This document shows, in pieces, positions 1-5,984 of a DNA stretch of 39,738 nucleotides. Under the pieces are notes generated by a model. It ran no database searches. It saw only the letters and a list, made by a program, of their open reading frames with translations, and had not been told where the DNA came from. The stretch is from a virus, in the IMG/VR virus record IMGVR_UViG_3300038701_001473, positions 1 to 39,738 of that record. One strand, given 5' to 3'. The first letter of the stretch is position 1; each line of letters starts with the position of its first letter. The translations under genes and the position numbers were made by a program.

Positions 1-126
1 CCTACAGCGCATTGAGAACGCCAATGACCCCGCTTGAGTTCAAGCAGCACCGGGCGCGGCTCGGCCTAACACAGGCCGGGCTTGCTGCGCTTTGGAACAT
101 GGGTAGTAATGGCGGGCGCACTGTGC
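1..126. repeat. Terminal direct repeat (left copy), circular overlap
   Basis: The first 126 bases are repeated exactly at 39611-39736. The repeat lies inside two ordinary genes: the end of the 90-aa gene and the start of the HTH gene. This looks like the overlap left when a circular or circularly permuted genome is assembled linearly, rather than a dedicated packaging end. A real 126-bp terminal repeat cannot be excluded. Confidence 0.9.
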
Positions 127-263
127 GGCGTTGGGAAAGCGGCGAACGGTCAATCAACCCCATTGCCATCCGTTTGATGCGCTATGAAGCCGAACGAACC
201 CGCCTGCTAAACCCGTCGCCAGGTTCATCGTCAACCGCTGACAGTAAATCAACCACCTCATAG
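24..263 (+). CDS. Small XRE/Cro-like helix-turn-helix DNA-binding protein
   Basis: 79 aa. The fold resembles Cro/C1-type HTH proteins: an N-terminal helix (LEFKQHRARLGLT), then QAGLAALWNMG and a recognition region (GGRTVRRWESGER), followed by a final helix. The ATG at 24 is preferred over the TTG at 12 because it overlaps the end of the 90-aa gene across the genome junction (39634 in the right copy), which indicates translational coupling. The 39306 promoter probably drives both genes. The last 27 codons overlap the convergent 64-aa gene. A role as regulator is inferred from the fold; targets are unknown. Confidence 0.8.
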   Translation: MTPLEFKQHRARLGLTQAGLAALWNMGSNGGRTVRRWESGERSINPIAIRLMRYEAERTRLLNPSPGSSSTADSKSTTS

Positions 264-376
264 CATAGCTGCTCAAGCGCTGCCTCGACATCATCATTGT
301 TCGCAGCCAGCACCACGCTATGCAGGCGGATCGCCTTCTCTGATCTGGTGCTCGGCGTCTCGTTCTCTTTGCTCAT
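182..376 (-). CDS. Hypothetical small protein, 64 aa
   Basis: No family recognised. The start ATG at 376 is preceded by an AAAGGT-like ribosome binding site. The middle (EAALEQLCYEVVDLLSAVDDE) is acidic and probably helical, and the tail is basic (RRVRS). The 5' end overlaps the 61-aa gene by 59 nt in another frame, and the 3' end overlaps the convergent HTH gene by 82 nt. The reading frame may be real as the last gene of the late operon, but the double overlap leaves it uncertain. Confidence 0.45.
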   Translation of the reverse strand: MSKENETPSTRSEKAIRLHSVVLAANNDDVEAALEQLCYEVVDLLSAVDDEPGDGFSRRVRSAS

Positions 377-503
377 TGATCTTTGACCTTTTCAGGCTGG
401 GCTTCATACGTGGGCGAAACACTGGTGATGCCAGTGCCTTTGCCATGGGGTTGGATTTTCGGGGTTTGGGTTTGCCGTCTAGGCGCTTATGCTTGCGGGG
501 CAT
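318..503 (-). CDS. Small basic phage protein, 61 aa
   Basis: The N-terminal half is very basic (MPRKHKRLDGKPKPRKSNP) and is followed by MAKALASPVFRPRM. This arrangement, a Lys/Arg-rich start, an NP(M/V)A(K/R)AL-type motif, then an (F/Y)R.R.V-type motif, resembles a small conserved protein of unknown function found in many tailed phages. The ATG has a purine-rich GGGATGATAG leader. The operator-like palindromes at 511-570 lie directly upstream, so this gene may be separately controlled. Function unknown; nucleic-acid binding is only a guess from charge. Confidence 0.6.
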   Translation of the reverse strand: MPRKHKRLDGKPKPRKSNPMAKALASPVFRPRMKPSLKRSKINEQRERDAEHQIREGDPPA

Positions 504-510
504 CTATCAT

Positions 511-570
511 CCCGTTTGGGTTGATCTTGTAAGGATTGCTTACAGGTTGAGCGGTTTGATCCCGAACGGG
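511..570. promoter_or_regulatory. Operator-like cluster of three inverted repeats
   Basis: Two 10-bp palindromic sites lie exactly 50 bp apart: CCCGTTTGGG (511-520) and CCCGAACGGG (561-570, a perfect palindrome). Between them is TGTAAG-gattg-CTTACA (528-544), a perfect 6-bp inverted repeat with a 5-bp spacer. The two outer sites can also pair with each other. The cluster lies between the stop of the GIY-YIG/HTH gene and the start of the 61-aa gene. No T-tract follows, so a terminator is unlikely. It probably binds a dimeric regulator. Confidence 0.5.
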
Positions 571-604
571 ATTGCGCAGTGTGGCTGAGTATACGGCGCA
601 GCAT

Positions 605-1153
605 TCAAACCGTTAGTTTGAGGCCAAGCGCTCTTGCCAAAGCAATGACAGTCGTAAACTTCACGTCGCCACTCCCACGCTCAACAAGTGATACGGTGGC
701 CTGGCGGACGTTAGCGGCATCAGCCAATTCAGTTTGCGTCATACCGTTGTGAATCCGTGCGGTGCGAATAGCGCTGCCGAGGTCTTCGGCGCTTTCAATG
801 TTGGATGGCCGCGCAGTGTCAGCATAGGCGGCTAGAATGTCCTTAACGTTTGTCAGGAACCATTCACGCCCGTATGCCTCTAATTGCTGCGCCTTCAAGG
901 CGTTGTGAATTCTGGCCTCAAGGCCCTTGGCGTCATCTGTCCACAAGACCAGATCGACAAACGGTGTGTATTGCATCGAAGCCTGCTGGCTCTTGATGCG
1001 CTTATATGGGCAGCGTTGCGCACTGCCGATTTTGATGGGGTAACGATTTTCAGCCCGCGTACCATCATCAAACGAATAGCAGTAAACCGCTTGCGCGCCG
1101 TTGCCGATTTCTCGAAGTGCTTCCATGGCCTTAATATATGCGCCGTAGCGCAT
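605..1153 (-). CDS. GIY-YIG (T5orf172-like) nuclease domain fused to XRE HTH
   Basis: 182 aa with two parts. Residues ~20-115 match the T5orf172/GIY-YIG layout: AVYCYSF, then YPIKIGSA, a candidate catalytic Arg in the YKRIKSQQ segment, a candidate Glu in GLEARIHNAL, and the terminal GREWF motif. Residues ~125-182 are a HipB-like XRE HTH (IRTARIHNGMTQTELADAA, VRQATVSLVERG). It could be a DNA-cutting or DNA-binding regulator that finds its target through the HTH. The ATG at 1153 lies within the first of two direct repeats (TAGCGCATA), suggesting autoregulation. No strong ribosome site is seen, so the start is slightly uncertain. Confidence 0.75.
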   Translation of the reverse strand: MRYGAYIKAMEALREIGNGAQAVYCYSFDDGTRAENRYPIKIGSAQRCPYKRIKSQQASMQYTPFVDLVLWTDDAKGLEARIHNALKAQQLEAYGREWFLTNVKDILAAYADTARPSNIESAEDLGSAIRTARIHNGMTQTELADAANVRQATVSLVERGSGDVKFTTVIALARALGLKLTV

Positions 1154-1178
1154 AATTCAAGATGCGGTCTAGCGCATA
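1146..1178. promoter_or_regulatory. Direct-repeat pair at the start of the GIY-YIG/HTH gene
   Basis: The 9-mer TAGCGCATA occurs at 1146-1154 and again at 1170-1178, 24 bp apart. The first copy covers the start codon of the GIY-YIG/HTH gene. The second fills the short gap up to the stop codon of the metallophosphoesterase gene (1179). The placement suits an autoregulatory operator or a translational control element. Confidence 0.4.
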
Positions 1179-2324
1179 TCAAAACCCGTTCACCTTCACG
1201 CGGCTAACCTCGCCCTTTTCACGGTGAAAAGTTATCGCCTGCAATTGAGCGCGGGCTGTGTAGGCATGGGATACCGCATAGGCATCGCGGGCGGTTACAG
1301 CGCGTAGCTGTTCCCACTGTACGCCGCCAATGTCAGCGCTTTTGTGATGGTGAAGGTGGCCAGTGAATAGGAACCGGTGACGGGTCTTGCCCCATAGCTC
1401 GGCGTACTGGTCAGCGATGAAGTGGACCATGCGATCAGCCTTGGCCTTGTCGCCGTGGTGGGCTGCCAGCATCACCTTACCGTGTTGTTTAACAAACCAT
1501 TCACCCGGTGTCTTTTGAACCCGTATGCGTGGGTTATCGCGGTAGCGTTCACCAAGGGCAAACAGGACCGCCAAATATGCAAACGGGTCATGGTTGCCGG
1601 GAATAATGTGAACACGCACCTTAGCGTGCTTTTCCGCCGCACAATCAATTGCTGCAACCAGCGTTTCTATGGTAATGTCTATGGTCTTGAAGTGTCGCGT
1701 ATCAACGTCCAGAATGTGGCCGCTTCGGCGCGTCATATTGGTTTGATCATCCGCGTGGGTTAAATCGCCTGCGCTTAGAATAACAGCCGTTTCAGATGCC
1801 GGTGACGATGCCACGCATTGGGCCACCCACGACTTGACCCGCTCGGCTGCTTTGGCCGTGTCGTAATCCTCGCCAGTTTCCTTGCCCCACGCTTGAAGAC
1901 CCATGTGCACATCGCTCAAAGGATACAGCGTCAACAGGTCGGCTTCGCTGTGTTCTGGTGCTGATACCACCGGGGCTGCTGTAAGGCTCTCAAAAACGCC
2001 CCTGATGCGTTCTAACATGTCTTCTGCGGCAATGGCCTGCTTTGGCACCGACCAGCGCACCGTTTCCAGTTTGCGGCCCTCGTCGTCTAGGACGTACTTA
2101 TATCCGCCTTGAACCTCAACGCCATTCATGCCCGCTGCTTGCATAGAGCCGCGTGCGCCGTCTGACAAATGGTAGCCTAAGTCCCTGCCCCGCTTAAGGC
2201 GGTTGCGCATGGCGTTGGGACTTATGCCAAGGTGCCTAGCTGCGGCGCTGTTGTTATTGCCGCATTGCTCGTATGCTTCAACGGCTGCGCGGTATTGTTC
2301 TGGCGTCACAATGGCCGTCGCCAT
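1179..2324 (-). CDS. Calcineurin-like metallophosphoesterase with N-terminal HTH
   Basis: 381 aa. Residues ~5-45 form an HTH of the type used to sense DNA (AYEQCGNNNSAAARHLGIS, then NAMRNRLKRG). The remainder is a metallophosphoesterase with all metal-site motifs in order: SDVHMG, AGDLTHADD, IPGNHD, HHGDK and FTGHLHHH. It is expected to hydrolyse phosphodiesters or phosphomonoesters with two metal ions; the substrate is unknown. Related HTH-phosphoesterase fusions are known in phages. The start at 2324 is chosen because it forms a TGATG overlap with the upstream membrane protein gene; an upstream in-frame ATG (2399) would overlap that gene by 76 nt. Confidence 0.85.
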   Translation of the reverse strand: MATAIVTPEQYRAAVEAYEQCGNNNSAAARHLGISPNAMRNRLKRGRDLGYHLSDGARGSMQAAGMNGVEVQGGYKYVLDDEGRKLETVRWSVPKQAIAAEDMLERIRGVFESLTAAPVVSAPEHSEADLLTLYPLSDVHMGLQAWGKETGEDYDTAKAAERVKSWVAQCVASSPASETAVILSAGDLTHADDQTNMTRRSGHILDVDTRHFKTIDITIETLVAAIDCAAEKHAKVRVHIIPGNHDPFAYLAVLFALGERYRDNPRIRVQKTPGEWFVKQHGKVMLAAHHGDKAKADRMVHFIADQYAELWGKTRHRFLFTGHLHHHKSADIGGVQWEQLRAVTARDAYAVSHAYTARAQLQAITFHREKGEVSRVKVNGF

Positions 2325-2749
2325 CAGATTGGCTGCCCGTAAACAGCTTCCATGGCCTTGCCGTGTGCCACCGGCATGGTGCCAAGGCGGGGCGTGCAAG
2401 CAACGCCGTCGCGGATCATGTAAAGATAGGCGCCGCCACCGGCCTCAACCACAAGGGCCGACAGTCCGCGCGATGCTTCCGGTCGATTGTCAATCACCGC
2501 TGCGATGTAAAGGTCAGCTTCCAGCGGGGTTAGCATATAATAGGGTTCGCCCGCCTCGCCAGCAGCGTCAATCAATTCCTCCGGTGTGCCGAAGTCATCA
2601 TGACAAATCATGATGGTTTGCGCTTGCACCGGATCAATCCCGCGTGCAAAATAGAACGCTATCAACAAGGCCAAGAAAAGCGCAATCAATCCAAATTGCA
2701 GGCACAAAAAAACCGCCATACGGCGGCGGGTAACAGCATTACGGGCCAT
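2324..2749 (-). CDS. Single-pass membrane protein, 141 aa
   Basis: A basic N terminus (MARNAVTRRRM) precedes one strong hydrophobic segment (about residues 11-34), so the C-terminal domain is probably outside the cytoplasm (positive-inside rule). The rest has no recognised family. It is translationally coupled to the metallophosphoesterase by TGATG and follows the lysis genes. A role in lysis timing or superinfection exclusion is possible but unsupported. Confidence 0.7.
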   Translation of the reverse strand: MARNAVTRRRMAVFLCLQFGLIALFLALLIAFYFARGIDPVQAQTIMICHDDFGTPEELIDAAGEAGEPYYMLTPLEADLYIAAVIDNRPEASRGLSALVVEAGGGAYLYMIRDGVACTPRLGTMPVAHGKAMEAVYGQPI

Positions 2750-2780
2750 GGTGGCCTCCTGTGTGGTGTTGGGGTTAGGG

Positions 2781-3266
2781 TTAGTCCGTCACCTCGAAAA
2801 CATTGCTTTCATCCCAGAAAATGCGGGGTGTGTTGCCCTCGGCCCGCGTCATAGACCAAGCTGTAATCAGGCGATAAAGTCCCGGTTCGGTGATGCACTC
2901 TGCCATGTCCACGCCCGCATAGGTTGACAGGCGCATAGTCACTTCACCAGCTTCGGTGATGGCGTAAGGCGCAAGGCCGTCGCCTTGGCAAACCTCGACC
3001 CATTGGCCATCGCGGTTTTGCAAAACCTCAACCGTCCATCGGCCCTGCATGTTTTGTGTGATAGTGCGTTGGTAGGATATAATCGGGTCTTCACCCACAC
3101 GGTGAATTGGCACCTCAATATGCGCGTCAAACCAATCCGGCGAGGTCAAGTTTGCCAGCACAGTTGCACCCAACACAGCCCCGCCGCCGAACATGACCGA
3201 ACCGATAAGGGCAAGCATCAGGTTGCCATCATCCAGCGCCCACTTATGCCAAAAATCCAAGCGCAT
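2781..3266 (-). CDS. Membrane-anchored hypothetical protein, 161 aa
   Basis: Begins MRLDFWHKWALDDGN, followed by one hydrophobic segment (about residues 16-40) and a ~120-aa probably beta-rich domain containing two cysteines. The ATG at 3266 is chosen because GGAGG (3272-3276) lies six bases upstream; the alternative GTG at 3278 would include that ribosome site in its own coding sequence. The gene follows the small coiled-coil membrane protein with a TGA-TATG junction. Function unknown; located in the lysis region. Confidence 0.7.
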   Translation of the reverse strand: MRLDFWHKWALDDGNLMLALIGSVMFGGGAVLGATVLANLTSPDWFDAHIEVPIHRVGEDPIISYQRTITQNMQGRWTVEVLQNRDGQWVEVCQGDGLAPYAITEAGEVTMRLSTYAGVDMAECITEPGLYRLITAWSMTRAEGNTPRIFWDESNVFEVTD

Positions 3267-3267
3267 A

Positions 3268-3483
3268 TCAGCCTCCACTTATCAATTGCAAAAAGCCCTT
3301 GACCTGGGTTAAGCCCCAGCCTATTGCGGTTCCCATCGCCGTTAGCGCCAAGCCAACGCCGCCCATCTTGGCAAAGGTCAGGTTCATCTCAGTGACCTTT
3401 GTTTCCATGGCTTCCAGTTTTTTCATCATGGCGTCTTGCTTGGTTTCCACACGGGTCAAGCGGTCCCGTTCTTCTGGCGTCAC
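3268..3483 (-). CDS. Small coiled-coil/transmembrane protein (XhlA-like, holin-associated candidate)
   Basis: 71 aa. Residues 1-38 form an amphipathic heptad-type helix (MTPEERDRLTRVETKQDAM, then KKLEAMETKVTEM). Residues ~43-66 form one membrane helix, with a short tail. This layout is typical of XhlA-like and similar small phage lysis accessory proteins. It follows the Rz1 gene by only nine bases. It could be a holin partner or antiholin; the assignment is by architecture and position only. Confidence 0.6.
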   Translation of the reverse strand: MTPEERDRLTRVETKQDAMMKKLEAMETKVTEMNLTFAKMGGVGLALTAMGTAIGWGLTQVKGFLQLISGG

Positions 3484-3492
3484 GCGCGCCTC

Positions 3493-3702
3493 CTATCGTT
3501 GGCAGGCAGGCGATTGACGACAAACACGGTTATGCGTGGCCACGTCTTCGGCAAAGGCACGATCCATCCGCACGATGTAATCGGCTGTTTCTGGTGTTGG
3601 GGTTAGTGCCCGAAAGCCTGCGCCCGCCTCAGGGGCAACCGTCTGGCATCCCGCGAGAAAGCTCGCGGCTAAGACAATCGTTATCAAGCTCGCGTACTTC
3701 AT
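3493..3702 (-). CDS. Rz1: Outer-membrane spanin lipoprotein (Rz1-like)
   Basis: 69 aa. It has a lipoprotein signal peptide with lipobox LAGC, so lipidation is expected at Cys19 and the mature form begins CQTVAP. The start lies inside the inner-membrane spanin gene in another frame, the classic Rz/Rz1 overlapping arrangement, and the gene extends past the Rz stop. The o-spanin is expected to bind the i-spanin across the periplasm and fuse inner and outer membranes in the last lysis step. Primary homology is not needed for this call; it rests on lipobox plus architecture. Confidence 0.85.
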   Translation of the reverse strand: MKYASLITIVLAASFLAGCQTVAPEAGAGFRALTPTPETADYIVRMDRAFAEDVATHNRVCRQSPACQR

Positions 3703-3868
3703 CGCTGGCCTCGTTCGCTATTCTGTTTTGGGTTTGGGTGGATTGTGCCTGTGCAGCGGCTTGCCTGTTCCGCTCATAAGCCGCGCCATAGGAAAATCCG
3801 ATAACGCCCGCCACAAGAGCCGCTAGGCCCATATAGGCTATGGTCTTGATGCTTGGGATGCCGAACAT
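3629..3868 (-). CDS. Rz: Inner-membrane spanin (Rz-like)
   Basis: 79 aa. One N-terminal transmembrane helix (about residues 8-28, IAYMGLAALVAGVIGF) is followed by a charged, Gln/Glu-rich helix (YERNRQAAAQAQSTQTQNR) as in i-spanins, although it is short. The ATG at 3868 shares its A with the stop of the holin-like gene (TAATG). The Rz1 gene starts inside its 3' part in another frame. It is expected to bridge the periplasm with Rz1. The C-terminal cysteine pair (DNDC and DGCP) could form disulfides. Confidence 0.8.
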   Translation of the reverse strand: MFGIPSIKTIAYMGLAALVAGVIGFSYGAAYERNRQAAAQAQSTQTQNRIANEASDEVRELDNDCLSRELSRGMPDGCP

Positions 3869-4071
3869 TAGGTTGCCCAGCCCATGCGCTTGGCAAACCA
3901 ATACCAGCCTTCGGTGATGGCCATCAAAGCGCCGCCAATGCCCGTTTGAATGAGGAAGGCAATGTCAGGATCAGCACCAAGCTCGCGACCAATGACGGGA
4001 TCAAGAAACCCGCCAGCAACGAGCGCCCCGGCAAGATAGCGCGCAATAATGCGTGAAATTGGTCCGATCAT
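3868..4071 (-). CDS. Holin candidate, 67-aa two-helix membrane protein (Pam3-gp28-like)
   Basis: Two hydrophobic stretches, about residues 4-22 (ISRIIARYLAGALVAGGFL) and 38-56 (AFLIQTGIGGALMAITEGW), with a basic C terminus (FAKRMGWAT). The pattern ARYLxGALVAxG ... ITEGxYxxAKRMGWxT recalls a family of putative holins common in alphaproteobacterial phages. It sits between the lysozyme and spanin genes with 4-nt overlaps on both sides, the expected holin position. Holin activity is inferred. Confidence 0.7.
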   Translation of the reverse strand: MIGPISRIIARYLAGALVAGGFLDPVIGRELGADPDIAFLIQTGIGGALMAITEGWYWFAKRMGWAT

Positions 4072-4973
4072 GGCTTTTCACTCCGATCAATCATGTTCCG
4101 AAACTCTGGCCAGTAGCGCCAAATTGCAGCGCCCACACCAACCAAAACGATGGCCCCAATCACCCATGGCAACCATTCAAGGGGCGTGGATTGCGCGGCT
4201 GGGGCTGTTTCAACAGCGACGGTCGTGACACCCGTTGCGCCCGCGCCAGCACCAACACCAGCGGCTGCTTTGCGAGCGGCAATTTCACGGTCAATCTGCG
4301 CCTTGGTGGCTGGGCCAAGATCACCGTCATTTACAAGGTCGGGATGGCGTTTCTGAAAGGCCAGAACAGCCGCTTCGGTGCGCGCACCCCACAGGCCGTC
4401 AATTGGCCCTGGATCGTGCCCTAACGTCTTCAAGTGCCCCTGATAGTCGCGCAGTTCATCATCCATCACCGGAGCCAGTTTCACGTGGCCATAGTCGGCA
4501 TGTTCGATAACGCGCCCCTCTTCTTTACGGCGACGAACAAGGCCGGGAAGTGTGCGGCCCCCTGCTGTGTTATAGTTGTTGGAAAGGATGGACGCGGCAC
4601 CGGCAATATCGCCATCACGCAATGCCCTACCCCAGCGCCATTTCGCAGCGCCAGGACCAAGGTTAAAACAGGCGGATGTTGCGCCATCGTAATGGTGCTG
4701 TTTGGTGGGGCGGATGTCACGATTGACGGCTGCGCCATATTCTTCATCAGCAACTTTGGGCAAAATGTCCAAAGCCTCTTGGCGGGAAATCGTATCGCCC
4801 ATGCGCAGGGGCCGCCCACGGGTCTTGATCCAATACGCCTTGAACACAGCGGATCGGTTTGTATAACCAGTGCCAATGGTCACAACATTTACAGGGTCGC
4901 GGTATGCGCGGGTCACGTTGCCTTCATGGCTTGCCACGAATGCAGCGCCCTTCTTGGAAAGCGTTAGGCTCAT
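4068..4973 (-). CDS. Endolysin: GH24 lysozyme + peptidoglycan-binding domain + C-terminal membrane segment
   Basis: 301 aa. Residues ~5-155 are a T4-type (GH24) muramidase: Glu17 in ASHEG, Asp26 in YRDP and Thr32 before IGTGYT reproduce the E-8-D-5-T catalytic spacing. Residues ~180-240 are a PG_binding_1-type domain (LGHDPGPIDGLWGARTEAAV). A linker leads to a single hydrophobic helix (LEWLPWVIGAIVLVGVGAAI) and a short charged tail. Lysozymes usually have an N-terminal signal-anchor, so a C-terminal anchor is unusual and may delay release until holin action. The ATG at 4973 overlaps the upstream stop (TGATG) and has an AAAGGA ribosome site. Confidence 0.92.
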   Translation of the reverse strand: MSLTLSKKGAAFVASHEGNVTRAYRDPVNVVTIGTGYTNRSAVFKAYWIKTRGRPLRMGDTISRQEALDILPKVADEEYGAAVNRDIRPTKQHHYDGATSACFNLGPGAAKWRWGRALRDGDIAGAASILSNNYNTAGGRTLPGLVRRRKEEGRVIEHADYGHVKLAPVMDDELRDYQGHLKTLGHDPGPIDGLWGARTEAAVLAFQKRHPDLVNDGDLGPATKAQIDREIAARKAAAGVGAGAGATGVTTVAVETAPAAQSTPLEWLPWVIGAIVLVGVGAAIWRYWPEFRNMIDRSEKP

Positions 4974-5329
4974 CAGACTTTTCCTTTCAGCCAAGAAAAA
5001 ACCCGCCTGAAAAGACGGGTCGATGTGGTCCAGATATAAACGCCCGCGAAAGACGGGTAGATAAGCCATCGCCTGCGCGTTAGCCGTTCTTTGGCGTCTT
5101 CAAGAAAAGCCCATGCAGCCTTGCCAGCGGGCCAGCCATGCAGATGCAGGCGGGTATCGTGTCGGCGGGCTATCCATAGCCATTCATGGTCATGTGGGCT
5201 TATGAGCCATTCCAAGCAACGTGGCACGGATACCTGGAAGACAAAGCCCTTAGGCGCAGAGCCGGATGGCTGGGTCAGTATGTAGTCAGTGCGGCCTATC
5301 CGCTTCCAGGGGTATTCACTCACGGCCAA
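4973..5329 (-). CDS. Hypothetical protein, 118 aa, Trp/Arg-rich
   Basis: No family recognised. It is rich in Trp and Arg (EWLWIARRHDTRLHLHGWP, LTRRRWLIYP). It starts 10 nt before the end of the tail-fibre-associated gene, and its stop overlaps the lysozyme start (TGATG). An intrinsic terminator sits within its last codons, so the coding sequence doubles as a control point between the structural and lysis genes. Whether the protein is structural or involved in lysis is unknown. Confidence 0.65.
   Translation of the reverse strand: MAVSEYPWKRIGRTDYILTQPSGSAPKGFVFQVSVPRCLEWLISPHDHEWLWIARRHDTRLHLHGWPAGKAAWAFLEDAKERLTRRRWLIYPSFAGVYIWTTSTRLFRRVFSWLKGKV
4995..5020 (-). terminator. Intrinsic terminator inside the 118-aa gene, ahead of the lysis cassette
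   Basis: On the minus strand ACCCGTC-ttttca-GGCGGGT forms a 7-bp stem (one G-T pair) with a 6-nt loop, followed directly by six T residues. The canonical form lies 22-47 bases before the lysozyme start, inside the coding end of the preceding gene. It should reduce read-through from structural genes to lysozyme, holin and spanins unless antiterminated or covered by translating ribosomes. Confidence 0.8.
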
Positions 5330-5973
5330 TACTTATCGTCTACGTAGTCGGCGGGGATAGGGTCAGTGTCCTTGAGTGCCTTGGCAGCGAACACATGCAC
5401 GCTTTCCCAATTCGCCGCCGCCGCACCAAAAGCCAAGACCGTCTGCGCATCCATCCCGACCAAGCTATTGTCGGTAGCGATCCAAGCAAAGTCTGTTGAC
5501 CCGCCGTGCCATTTGGTGTCGGTTGGGGCCTTGCCGTTTACCGTGATTGCTTGATGAGCTAGAGCAGCCGCCCCTGTAATCCGCTTTTGAGCCAAGGCGT
5601 CTGACTGGTAGTGTGTGCCGTTGAAAACGAAACCAGCCGCCACGCGGCGTGTCGCTTCTGCATCCACATCGGCTTTGGTTGGTGGGGGTGCGGGCGGCTC
5701 TACACTGGTCAGTCCTTGATCGGCGGGATCGCCAAGCTCCTGAATTTGAACAGCCTCACCGTCAGCGTCCCACCACGTCTCGCCACGATGATCTAAAACA
5801 TGAACCCAAGCGGAGCCATTCCAGACGCGGGCCTTACCCGCCTGTTCAGCAGGTGCTGCGGTGTCCGTTGCGTTGGCGGGGATCAACAAGTTGCCCTTAT
5901 CCAACGGATCAGGGTCTGCCTGTCCTGCGCCAACAAACTCGCCACTGACAGGGTGATAGTGATAAATTTCCAT
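5320..5973 (-). CDS. Tail-fibre-associated protein with DUF4376-like domain
   Basis: 217 aa. The N-terminal part (MEIYHYHPVSGEFVGAG, then ADPDPLDKGNLLIPANAT) is typical of tail fibre assembly/structural proteins. The C-terminal ~110 residues (ADVDAEATRRVAAGFVFNG, HYQSDALAQKRI, then TDFAWIATDNSLVGMDA) match the DUF4376 pattern. The ATG at 5973 follows an AGGAG site; an in-frame start at 6000 would overlap the collar gene. Probably helps assemble or is part of the host-recognition fibre encoded next to it. Confidence 0.75.
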   Translation of the reverse strand: MEIYHYHPVSGEFVGAGQADPDPLDKGNLLIPANATDTAAPAEQAGKARVWNGSAWVHVLDHRGETWWDADGEAVQIQELGDPADQGLTSVEPPAPPPTKADVDAEATRRVAAGFVFNGTHYQSDALAQKRITGAAALAHQAITVNGKAPTDTKWHGGSTDFAWIATDNSLVGMDAQTVLAFGAAAANWESVHVFAAKALKDTDPIPADYVDDKYWP

Positions 5974-5984
5974 AGTCCTGTCTC

